A stretch of 64,000 bases of DNA, from positions 124,001-188,000 of the forward strand of contig NZ_FXAP01000002.1 of the NCBI RefSeq assembly GCF_900177615.1, in the 5' to 3' direction. Origin of the DNA: Plantibacter flavus (GTDB taxonomy: Bacteria > Actinomycetota > Actinomycetes > Actinomycetales > Microbacteriaceae). Below are positions 57,657 to 64,000 of this stretch, piece by piece. How positions within the stretch are numbered: the stretch's first letter is position 1; every line of letters begins with the position of its first letter. The notes beneath the pieces were generated by a model, which saw nothing but the letters and a program-made list of their open reading frames with translations, was not told the origin of the DNA and searched no databases. The position numbers and the translations under genes are program-made.

Positions 57657-58946
57657 ATGACCGAGACCTCCACCACGCTCCCGCTGCGCGCGGTGGACGT
57701 CTTCGAAGCGCGTCTCGCGGAACTGTCGGACGAGTTCACTGCCATCGCGCGCGAGCGTGCCGCGCTCGACGCCCGGGAGGCTCGTCTCCTCGCCAGGTCA
57801 GCAACCCTGGCCGACGCCATGGCGGACAGCCTCGTGTCGCACGACGAGACGCCCGCTCAGCGGAAGGCGCTCATCCGTCGTTCCACGTGCGCCACGCTCG
57901 CCATGGCGACGCGTGCCTCCGAGCTGACCGTGCAACGAGCCACCGGCGATGCCGAACGGCTCGTCGCCGATGCCCCGGATGTCCTCCGCGCGCTGGAGGA
58001 CGGCCGCATCTCGAGCCGGCACGCACGGACCATCACCGATCAGCTCCAAGACATCCCGGTGCAGGGGCAGGCCGTGTTCCTCGAGACGGTCCTCCCCATC
58101 GCGGAACAGTCGACCGTCGCACGGCTGCAGCACCAGGCCCGCACCCTCCGCGAGCGCCTGCACCCGGAGTCCATCACCGTGCGGGCGGCGCGGTCGGAGG
58201 CCGACCGACGCTTGGAGATCGAACCCGCGGCGGACGGCATGGCCTGGGTGCACCTGTTCACCACGGCACCCGTCGCCGTCGCGATCGGAGAACGACTCGA
58301 CGCACTCGTCGGTGCAGCCCACCTGACGGACGACGACCGCACCTGTCAGCAGCTGCGCGCTGATGCACTCGGCTCGCTCTGCATCAGCGGCGTCACCACG
58401 GCCGACCAGACCGACCACCAGGGCCGGCGGTCGCCGATCGCCCGGCCGGTGGAGGTACTCGACGACATCCATCCCACGGTGAACCTCACCGTGCCCGTGC
58501 TCAGCCTCCTGGGAGTCAGCGAGGCACCGGCGATCCTCGACGGCTACGGCCCGATCGACCCCGAGACCGCGGCGCGGCTCGCGGTCAACGCGCCCTCGAT
58601 GACGAGGGTGCTCACCCACCCGGAGACGAGTGCGGTCGTCTCGGTCGGGAGGCAGCAGTACCGCGTGCCGGCGGATCTGCAGCGAGCGGTCCGCCTCCGC
58701 GACGTCACGTGTCGCGCACCGGGTTGCGGGAGACGGGCTCGGGCCTGCGATCTCGACCATTCCGTCGCCTGGGCCGACGGCGGCACGACGAGTGTCGGTA
58801 ATCTGGCGTGCGTCTGCCGACATCACCACCGGCTGAAGCATCTGCCCGGGTGGTCACTCGACCATCGACCCGATGGCGTCCTCGACTGGACCACACCCGA
58901 CGGCAAGCGACACCGTACGGAACCGGACGCGGTCCCGCCGTTCTGA
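57657..58946 (+). CDS. DUF222 / 13E12-family HNH endonuclease
   Basis: A 429-residue protein. The helical DUF222 domain (residues about 20-300) includes ARATRASELTVQRATGDAERLVADAPDVLRALEDGRISSRHARTITDQL-like helices. The C-terminal HNH nuclease is CRAPGCGRRARACDLDHSVAWADGGTTSVGNLACVCRHHHRLKH, with two CxxC-type cysteines and the catalytic DLDH His. This family occurs in many copies in actinobacterial genomes and has no proven role; movement as a homing-type or recombination-associated element has been suggested. It is flanked on both sides by REP-like arrays. Confidence 0.88.
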   Translation: MTETSTTLPLRAVDVFEARLAELSDEFTAIARERAALDAREARLLARSATLADAMADSLVSHDETPAQRKALIRRSTCATLAMATRASELTVQRATGDAERLVADAPDVLRALEDGRISSRHARTITDQLQDIPVQGQAVFLETVLPIAEQSTVARLQHQARTLRERLHPESITVRAARSEADRRLEIEPAADGMAWVHLFTTAPVAVAIGERLDALVGAAHLTDDDRTCQQLRADALGSLCISGVTTADQTDHQGRRSPIARPVEVLDDIHPTVNLTVPVLSLLGVSEAPAILDGYGPIDPETAARLAVNAPSMTRVLTHPETSAVVSVGRQQYRVPADLQRAVRLRDVTCRAPGCGRRARACDLDHSVAWADGGTTSVGNLACVCRHHHRLKHLPGWSLDHRPDGVLDWTTPDGKRHRTEPDAVPPF

Positions 58947-58994
58947 GTGCGTGCGCATCCGTCGATCATGGTCGATCCCGAGCCGCGCGGAATC

Positions 58995-60047
58995 CGCTCA
59001 CCGAGCCAACCTCGCTCACCGAGCCAACCCCGCTCACTGAGCCAACCTCGGTCACTGAGCTTGTCGAAGTGCCCAGAGCACACGCCCACGGCCACAGCAC
59101 GACTCCCCGCGGGCCCTTCGACAGGCTCAGGGAACGGGCCTCCCGCTCACCGAGCCGACCTCGGTCACTGAGCTTGTCGAAGCGCCCCGAGCACACGCCC
59201 ACGGCCACAGCACGACTCCCCGCGGGCCCTTCGACAGGCTCAGGGAACGGGCGCCCCGGTCACCGAGCCGACCCCGGTCACCGAGCCAACCCCGGTCACT
59301 GAGCTTGTCGAAGTGCCCCGAGCACACGCCCACGGCCACAGAACGACTCCCCGCGGGCCCTTCGACAGACTCAGGGAACGGGCGCCCCGGTCACCGAGCC
59401 AACCTCGGTCACCGAACCAACCTCGGTTACTGAGCCAACCTCGGTTACTGAGCCAACCTCGGTCACTGAGCCGACCCCGGTCACCGAGCCAGCCCCGGTC
59501 ACTGAGCTTGTCGAAGTGCCCCGAGCACACGCCCACGGCCACAGAACGACTCCCCGCGGGCCCTTCGACAGGCTCAGGGAACGGGCGCCCCGGTCACCGA
59601 GCCGACCCCGGTCACCGAGCCGACCCCGGTCACCGAGCCAACCCCGGTCACTGAGCTTGTCGAAGTGCCCCGAGCACACGCCCAAAGCCACAGAACGACT
59701 CCCCGCGATCCCTTCGACAGGCTCAGGGAACGGGCCTCCCGCTCACCGAACCAACCCCGGTCACTGAGCTTGTCGAAGTGCCCCGAGCACACGCCCAAAG
59801 CCACAGAACGACTCCCCGCGGGCCCTTCGACAGGCTCAGGGAACGGGCCTCCCGCTCACCGAACCAACCCCGGTCACCGAGCCAACCCCGGTCACTGAGC
59901 TTGTCGAAGTGCCCCGAGCACACGTCCACGGCCAGAACAGGTGTTCACGGGGAGGCCTTCGACACTTCGACAGGCTCAGTGCCGCGCAGCTCAGGGAACG
60001 GGCGTCCCGGTCACCGAGCCACCCCGGTCACCGACCCTGTCGAGGTG
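58995..60047. repeat. Nested repeat array, period 113 + 18n bp
   Basis: Seven composite units begin with CACTGAGCTTGTCGAAGTG (GAGCTTG at 59057, 59170, 59301, 59504, 59653, 59766 and 59897). Each runs through CGAGCACACGCCCACGGCC, ACGACTCCCCGCGGG and CCCTTCGACAGGCTCAGGG, then one or more 18-bp units of the type CGGTCACCGAGCCAACCC. Distances are 113, 131, 203, 149, 113 and 131, that is 113 + 18n with n = 0, 1, 5, 2, 0, 1. Three 18-bp units precede the first composite. No coding function; frames here are artefacts of the repeat. Confidence 0.93.
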
Positions 60048-60052
60048 CGCGC

Positions 60053-60853
60053 CTACTTGTCGTTCTCGGCGAGCCAGGCGTAAGACTCGGCGACGCCGCC
60101 GAAGATCTCCTTGCTGTAGCCGTCGAACTCCACGACGCGGGTCGCATGCGGTGCGGCAGCGAGGATCGCCGGGATGTCGACCTGACCCTGACCCGCGGGC
60201 TGCTGGTTCGCGAACGCCTGGGCGAGCGCGTCGGGCACGACGAGCGCGCTCTCGCTGCTCGGCAGTGCGGTGGCGATGTCGCCGGAGATGATCCCGTCCT
60301 TGATGTGCAGGAACTGCACGCGGTCACCGAGCGAACGGAGGAACGCCGGGGTGTCAGCTCCGCCGACCGTCGACCAGAAGGTGTCGATCTCGAGGACGAC
60401 CTCGGGCGACAGCTGCTCGACGAAGAGCTCGAAGATCGGGCGCCCGTCGACGTGGGTCGAGAACTCCCAGTTGTGGTTGTGGTACCCGAACTTCAGGCCG
60501 GACGCCGCCGCCTGGACGGCGAGCTCGTTGACGCGCTCGGCGAGACGCGCCGCGTCGTCGGCGGTCTGCCAGCGATCGGTGGGGATGAACGGGTCGATGA
60601 CCGTCCCGATGCCGAGCCGCGACGCCGCGTCGAACGCGACCGCCGGGTCGGCGGCGTCGATGACGGGCGCGTGACCGGACGGTGCCGTGACACCAGCAGC
60701 AGCGAAGGCGGTCTCGAACTCGGCCGCGCGCTCGACGAACGCGTACGGCTCGACCTTGGTGAAACCGATCTCGGCGATGCGGGCGACGGCGCCCTGCAGG
60801 TCCTCGGCGATGGCGTCGCGGACGGTGTACAGCTGCACGGACGGTGCGCTCAT
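60053..60853 (-). CDS. Sugar phosphate isomerase/epimerase family (xylose isomerase-like TIM barrel)
   Basis: A 266-residue AP-endonuclease-2/xylose-isomerase-like barrel. SVQLYTVRDAIAEDLQGAVARIAEIGFTKVEPYAF is the family start. Metal ligands probably include Glu in KVEPYAF, GYHNHNWEF, VLEIDTFW, LHIKDG and VVEFDGY near the end. Members isomerise or epimerise sugars or inositol derivatives. AAGGAG precedes the ATG at 60853. It stands alone after the repeat array; the substrate is not evident. Confidence 0.86.
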   Translation of the reverse strand: MSAPSVQLYTVRDAIAEDLQGAVARIAEIGFTKVEPYAFVERAAEFETAFAAAGVTAPSGHAPVIDAADPAVAFDAASRLGIGTVIDPFIPTDRWQTADDAARLAERVNELAVQAAASGLKFGYHNHNWEFSTHVDGRPIFELFVEQLSPEVVLEIDTFWSTVGGADTPAFLRSLGDRVQFLHIKDGIISGDIATALPSSESALVVPDALAQAFANQQPAGQGQVDIPAILAAAPHATRVVEFDGYSKEIFGGVAESYAWLAENDK

Positions 60854-61041
60854 GGGTACTCCTTCGTAGCTTCGGGCGGGCACCGACGGGCGCTTCCCCG
60901 CGTGTCTCACACGGCACGGAACCGCTTCTGTCGACTCCTCGACAAAAGTACCCGGGGTGAGTCTACCGACTGAGCCTGGACGCGCGGGTGGCCGGGCACT
61001 CATAGTCTGGAGATTCGACCGACCACCAGCGAGGGGGCACC

Positions 61042-61230
61042 ATGTCAGACCCGAACCGGACGAAGCGGAGACCACCGCTGCGCGCGATCGTCATCATCGG
61101 CGTCCTGATCCTGATCGCCGTGGTCGTCTACGGACTGACCCTGAACCCGAACGTGTTCACCCTGCTCGTCATCTGCATCGTCATCGTGGTCTCGATCGAG
61201 GCGCTGACGAGCAGACCCGACCGGCCGTAG
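61042..61230 (+). CDS. Small membrane protein
   Basis: A 62-residue protein with a basic N-terminus (SDPNRTKRRPP) and two membrane segments (AIVIIGVLILIAVVVYGLTL and VFTLLVICIVIVVSIEAL) joined by NPNV. GAGGGGG precedes the ATG. No family recognised; compact gene with normal codon use. Confidence 0.65.
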   Translation: MSDPNRTKRRPPLRAIVIIGVLILIAVVVYGLTLNPNVFTLLVICIVIVVSIEALTSRPDRP

Positions 61231-61250
61231 TCCGGCCGGTGGCGGGACCG

Positions 61251-61454
61251 TTACTTCTCGGAGCGCTTCAGCGACTTCTTGACCGCACGCTCGGCGAGGA
61301 CGGTCACGTAATCCTGGACGGGACGCTCGGCGAGGGCGCTGACCTCTTCGCGCACGAGCGCGCCGATCCGAGCCGAATCGACTCCCGAGTACTTGTCGCT
61401 CAGCTTCTCGGTGAGCTGACGGATGATCTCTTCGTGGTCGATCTCAGTTGCCAT
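61251..61454 (-). CDS. Three-helix-bundle dimerisation-domain protein (DUF3562-like)
   Basis: A 67-residue, highly charged helical protein: HEEIIRQLTEKLSDKYSGVDSARIGALVREEVSALAERPVQDYVTVLAERAVKKSLK. The pattern (helix, GVDSARI, V-x-E, PV-x-DYV-x-V-L-x-E) is that of a small actinobacterial three-helix-bundle family found alone or fused to regulators. It probably dimerises. Function unknown. The ATG at 61454 gives the standard length. Confidence 0.75.
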   Translation of the reverse strand: MATEIDHEEIIRQLTEKLSDKYSGVDSARIGALVREEVSALAERPVQDYVTVLAERAVKKSLKRSEK

Positions 61455-61668
61455 GGACCCAGTATCAACCCACAGTTGTTGCCTGGGCTGTGAACCACAA
61501 CTTCCGTCCGCCGCTGTTCTCCCGCCGGACACCTGGCCGCCGCGAGCCGTTCACCCTCCCCATCGGGCACCCGCCGAGGATATTCTGACCGCGATGTCGA
61601 TTTCCGTGTTCGCCGTTCGACGTCAGAGTGAGGCGGGCGATCAGCGCCCCTGACGACAGGAGAAGACG

Positions 61669-62112
61669 ATGTCGAAATACATGCTCATCATGCGCAACAG
61701 CGGGTCCGTCGAGAAGCTCGAGGACATGGACTTCGAAGCGGTCATCAACGCGATGGGCGCCTACAACGAGTCGATGATCAACGCCGGCGTGATGGTGGGC
61801 GGCGACGGCCTCACCGACGCCGCGCAGGGAGCCGTCGTCGAGTTCACGACCGAGGCCCCGATCGTCACCGACGGCCCCTACGGCGAACTCCACGAACTCT
61901 TCAACGGGTTCTGGACCATCGAGGTCGCGACGCGCGAGGAAGCAATCGAATGGGCCGGCCGTGCCCCACTCGGCCCCGGCAACAAGATCGAGGTGCGTCG
62001 CATGACCGACGAGACGGACTTCGCCGACCACGCCGACAACGAGTACCTCCAGAAGGAGCAGGAGTGGCGGGCGCAGGAGGGCGCGGCGAAGCCGGCGGCC
62101 GACCCGGCCTGA
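61669..62112 (+). CDS. DGPF/YCII-domain protein, partner of ECF42 sigma factor
   Basis: A 147-residue YCII-related (DGPF) protein: KYMLIMRNSGSVEKLEDMDFEAVINAMGAYNESMINAGVMVGGDGLTDAAQGAVVEF, then IVTDGPYGELHELFNGFWTIEVATREEAIEWAGRAPLGPGNKIEVRRM. DGPF proteins are the usual genomic partners and targets of ECF42 sigma factors. The tail is Glu/Ala-rich. AGGAG precedes the ATG. It lies 22 bp before the sigma gene and is probably cotranscribed. Its biochemical role is not known, though a dioxygenase- or lyase-like fold has been proposed for YCII. Confidence 0.86.
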   Translation: MSKYMLIMRNSGSVEKLEDMDFEAVINAMGAYNESMINAGVMVGGDGLTDAAQGAVVEFTTEAPIVTDGPYGELHELFNGFWTIEVATREEAIEWAGRAPLGPGNKIEVRRMTDETDFADHADNEYLQKEQEWRAQEGAAKPAADPA

Positions 62113-62134
62113 GCACGACCGACGCGAGACGGAC

Positions 62135-63409
62135 ATGACCGACGCCGACCTGACCGGCACCGGCGCGGCGGACGGCGACGCGGCCGCCCGCCGCGTGGTC
62201 GACAGCGTCTGGCGGATCGAGAGCGCGCAGATCGTCGCCACCCTCACGAAACTGACCGGCGACCTCGGCCTGGCGGAGGACCTCGCTCAGGAGGCACTGC
62301 TGGAGGCCCTCGAGCAGTGGCCTCGCGACGGCGTGCCGCGCAACCCGGGTGCGTGGCTGACGATGGTGGCGAAGCGTCGCGCGATCGACGGCTGGCGACG
62401 CCGAGCGGCACTCGACGAGCGGTACCGCTCGCTCGCCCGTGACCTGGAGCAGGCGAGCGACCTCGACTGGGAGCCGATCGGGGACGACGTCCTGCGGCTC
62501 GTCTTCACCGCCTGCCACCCGGTGCTGTCGCGGGAGTCGCAGGTGGCACTGACCCTGCGGGTCGTCAGCGGCCTCACCACCCCGGAGATCGCCCGGATGC
62601 TCCTCGTCCCGGTGCCGACGGTGCAGGCGAGGATCACCCGTGCCAAGAAGACGCTCGCCGCGGCGAATGTGCACTTCGAGGCGCCGGACCCGGCCGAGTG
62701 GCCCCGGCGCCTGTCGGCCGTCCTCGGCGTCGTCTACCTGCTCTTCACCGAGGGGTACGCGGCGACGAGCGGACCGAACTGGATCCGCGCCGACCTCGCG
62801 AACGAGGCCCTGCGGCTGGGCCGACGCCTCGTCGCGCTCGTCCCCCGCGAGCCGGAGGCGCACGCGCTCGTCGCCCTCATGGAGTTCCAGGCCTCACGCT
62901 TCGCCGCCCGCGTCGCACCCGACGGCTCCGCGATCCTGCTCGCCGACCAACACCGCGAGCGCTGGGACCGGGCGCAGATCGTCCGTGGGACGGCGGCGCT
63001 CAGCCGCGCCGACGCCCTCGGCCGGGGTCGCGGCGCCTACGCGCTGCAGGCGGCCATCGCGCAGTGCCACTCGGTCGCTCCGAGCGTGGCGGCGACGGAC
63101 TGGGAGCAGATCGTGATCCTCTACGAGGCACTCGGACGGATCGCGCCCAATCCGGTCGTCGAACTCAACCGCGCGATCGCGGTGTCGATGGCGACCGGCC
63201 CGGCGACGGCGCTCCGCATCGTCGACGGTCTCACCGACGATGCGTCGCTCCGGGGGTCGCACCTCATCCCGAGCGTCCGCGGCGAACTGCTTGCACGACT
63301 GGGTCGCGTCGAGGAGGCGCGCTCGGAACTCCGGACCGCCGCGCACCTCGCCGCGAACGACCGCGAGCGCGAGGTCCTGCTGCGGAAGGTCGCCGACCTT
63401 CCGCAGTGA
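62135..63409 (+). CDS. ECF42-type sigma factor with TPR-like C-terminal extension
   Basis: A 424-residue sigma factor, more than twice the size of a normal ECF protein. Region 2 is IVATLTKLTGDLGLAEDLAQEALLEALEQWPRDGVPRNPGAWLTMVAKRRAIDGWRRR and region 4 is LRVVSGLTTPEIARMLLVPVPTVQARITRAKKTL. The C-terminal DUF6596/TPR-like half (LTEGYAATSGPNWIRADLANEALRLGRRLVALVPREPEAHALVALMEFQASR ... LAANDRERELLLRKVADL-like) is the ECF42 hallmark and controls activity in place of an anti-sigma. The DGPF protein upstream is its standard partner and probable target. Confidence 0.9.
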   Translation: MTDADLTGTGAADGDAAARRVVDSVWRIESAQIVATLTKLTGDLGLAEDLAQEALLEALEQWPRDGVPRNPGAWLTMVAKRRAIDGWRRRAALDERYRSLARDLEQASDLDWEPIGDDVLRLVFTACHPVLSRESQVALTLRVVSGLTTPEIARMLLVPVPTVQARITRAKKTLAAANVHFEAPDPAEWPRRLSAVLGVVYLLFTEGYAATSGPNWIRADLANEALRLGRRLVALVPREPEAHALVALMEFQASRFAARVAPDGSAILLADQHRERWDRAQIVRGTAALSRADALGRGRGAYALQAAIAQCHSVAPSVAATDWEQIVILYEALGRIAPNPVVELNRAIAVSMATGPATALRIVDGLTDDASLRGSHLIPSVRGELLARLGRVEEARSELRTAAHLAANDREREVLLRKVADLPQ

Positions 63410-63417
63410 ACAGCGCG

Positions 63418-64000
63418 TCAGCGCCCGGACGACACCTGCGCGGGACGATCGAAGCGCTGCCCTTCGGGCTTCGACGGAAGCAGCACGAGGACCAGGATGA
63501 TGACGCTCCCGATCGAGGGGACGAGCGTGAAGAAGTAGTACGGGCCGGGGAAGTTCGCGTCGTGCAGGCGCCGCCAGGTGATCGCCAGGCTCGGCACGAG
63601 GATGGCGAACCACACGACGAGCAGCAGGATCACCCCGAGGATGAGAAGCGCGCGCATGCCGAACTCCATCGGTCCAGGCTCCGCGAAGTCGTAGCTGCCA
63701 CCAGAGAGGTCCTGCTCCTGGGCAGCCGTCGCCGCGGCGACACCGGTCATGATGGCACCGACCATGACGAGCAGCGTCGGGATGAGGATCAGGATCGTCG
63801 TGAGCAGCGAACTCCACCAGTACTCGCTGAGCGACGCGCGCCCGGAGAAGTTCGCGTACTGCTTGAAGAACCGCTTGGTGGCCTGGCGGAACGTCGCCCC
63901 GTAGAGCGGCAGGGTCAGGTCGTCCGGCGAGCTGGCACCCCGGGGCGGGGGCGCGACGTACTGCGGCTGACCGTACGGTGCCTGGCCGTACTGCGGCTGG
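63418..64000 (-). CDS. DUF805 membrane protein with Gln/Pro/Tyr-rich N-terminus, cut by window end
   Basis: The minus-strand frame is open to the window edge, so the start is beyond 64000; 193 residues are visible. The visible part begins with QPQYGQAPYGQPQY-type repeats, then PLYGATFRQATKRFFKQYANFSGRASLSEYWW, the DUF805 entry, and three to four membrane segments (LLTTILILIPTLLVMVGAIM, FGMRALLILGVILLLVVWFAILVPSLAI, FFTLVPSIGSVIILVLVLL) around RRLHDAN. DUF805 proteins are of unknown function. An ATG at 63765 is internal. Confidence 0.85.
   Translation of the reverse strand, partial: QPQYGQAPYGQPQYVAPPPRGASSPDDLTLPLYGATFRQATKRFFKQYANFSGRASLSEYWWSSLLTTILILIPTLLVMVGAIMTGVAAATAAQEQDLSGGSYDFAEPGPMEFGMRALLILGVILLLVVWFAILVPSLAITWRRLHDANFPGPYYFFTLVPSIGSVIILVLVLLPSKPEGQRFDRPAQVSSGR

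Noticed and set aside
58995-60047. Possible CRISPR array
   Set aside because: Repeats are long, palindromic and of varying period with no unique spacers, and there are no cas genes; it is a REP/minisatellite array.
58823-60083. Several frames of 60-115 codons on both strands in the repeat region, with repeated LSLSKCPEHTP-like sequence
   Set aside because: They arise because the 18-bp unit is a multiple of three and stop-poor; no ribosome sites and no coding signature outside the repeats.

Overview
The window is high-GC (about 70%) actinobacterial chromosomal DNA. Gene content points to Microbacteriaceae (Plantibacter/Curtobacterium/Microbacterium-like): DUF7882 and DUF4333 proteins, DUF222-HNH nucleases, an actinobacterial oleA-oleBC-oleD order, GTG/TTG starts overlapping upstream stops, and the short palindromes CCCTTCGACAGGCTCAGGG / CACTGAGCTTGTCGAAGTG that are scattered through such genomes. 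No rRNA, tRNA, phage structural gene, transposase or CRISPR array was seen. The genus is an inference.

Layout. 0-16 kb: housekeeping and catabolic genes: a cut DUF808 protein, GNAT, lipoproteins, an alpha/beta hydrolase, an ArsR/NAD(P)-reductase pair, a LacI/GH2 pair, an SDR with its XRE regulator, a PEP-mutase-like lyase, a pentapeptide protein and a phenol-hydroxylase-type FAD monooxygenase behind a 29-bp dyad. Three 57-bp palindromes sit at gene ends here and supply stop codons. 16-18 kb: an XRE-ImmA/IrrE protease gene overlapping a PIN-like gene. 18-20.6 kb: alcohol dehydrogenase/TetR pair, small membrane protein and DedA. 20.6-28.4 kb: nitrogen block: amt, an AmtR-like TetR gene, a RES-Xre toxin-antitoxin, a MetX-like gene, a type III glutamine synthetase and a zinc alcohol dehydrogenase. 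The amt and glnT leaders carry the same 19-bp operator-like motif.

28.4-32.4 kb: P-loop protein, VOC protein, MarR regulator with twin operators, epoxide hydrolase, anchored lipase. 32.4-32.8 kb: two copies of a hairpin element of about 110 bp. 32.8-37.4 kb: the oleA-oleBC-oleD operon for head-to-head condensation of fatty acyl chains to long-chain olefins. 37.6-38.4 kb: an AbiF/Abi_2 HEPN protein preceded by a compact structured RNA ending in a T tract, the best candidate here for an RNA-controlled defence or toxin-antitoxin system.

38.4-50.6 kb: alaA, YitT/Lrp and MFS/ArsR pairs, a MarR gene, a small operon of membrane peptide, ECF sigma factor and two Asp23-type proteins, EamA/LysR, a formaldehyde-dehydrogenase-like enzyme and a G6PD paralogue. 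50.7-57.3 kb: a sugar ABC importer and LacI regulator opposite a GH42 beta-galactosidase. 57.3-60.05 kb: a DUF222-HNH gene between two repeat blocks, one a 43-bp tandem, the other a nested array with period 113 + 18n bp. 60.05-64 kb: sugar-phosphate isomerase/epimerase, small proteins, a DGPF/ECF42 sigma pair and a cut DUF805 membrane protein.
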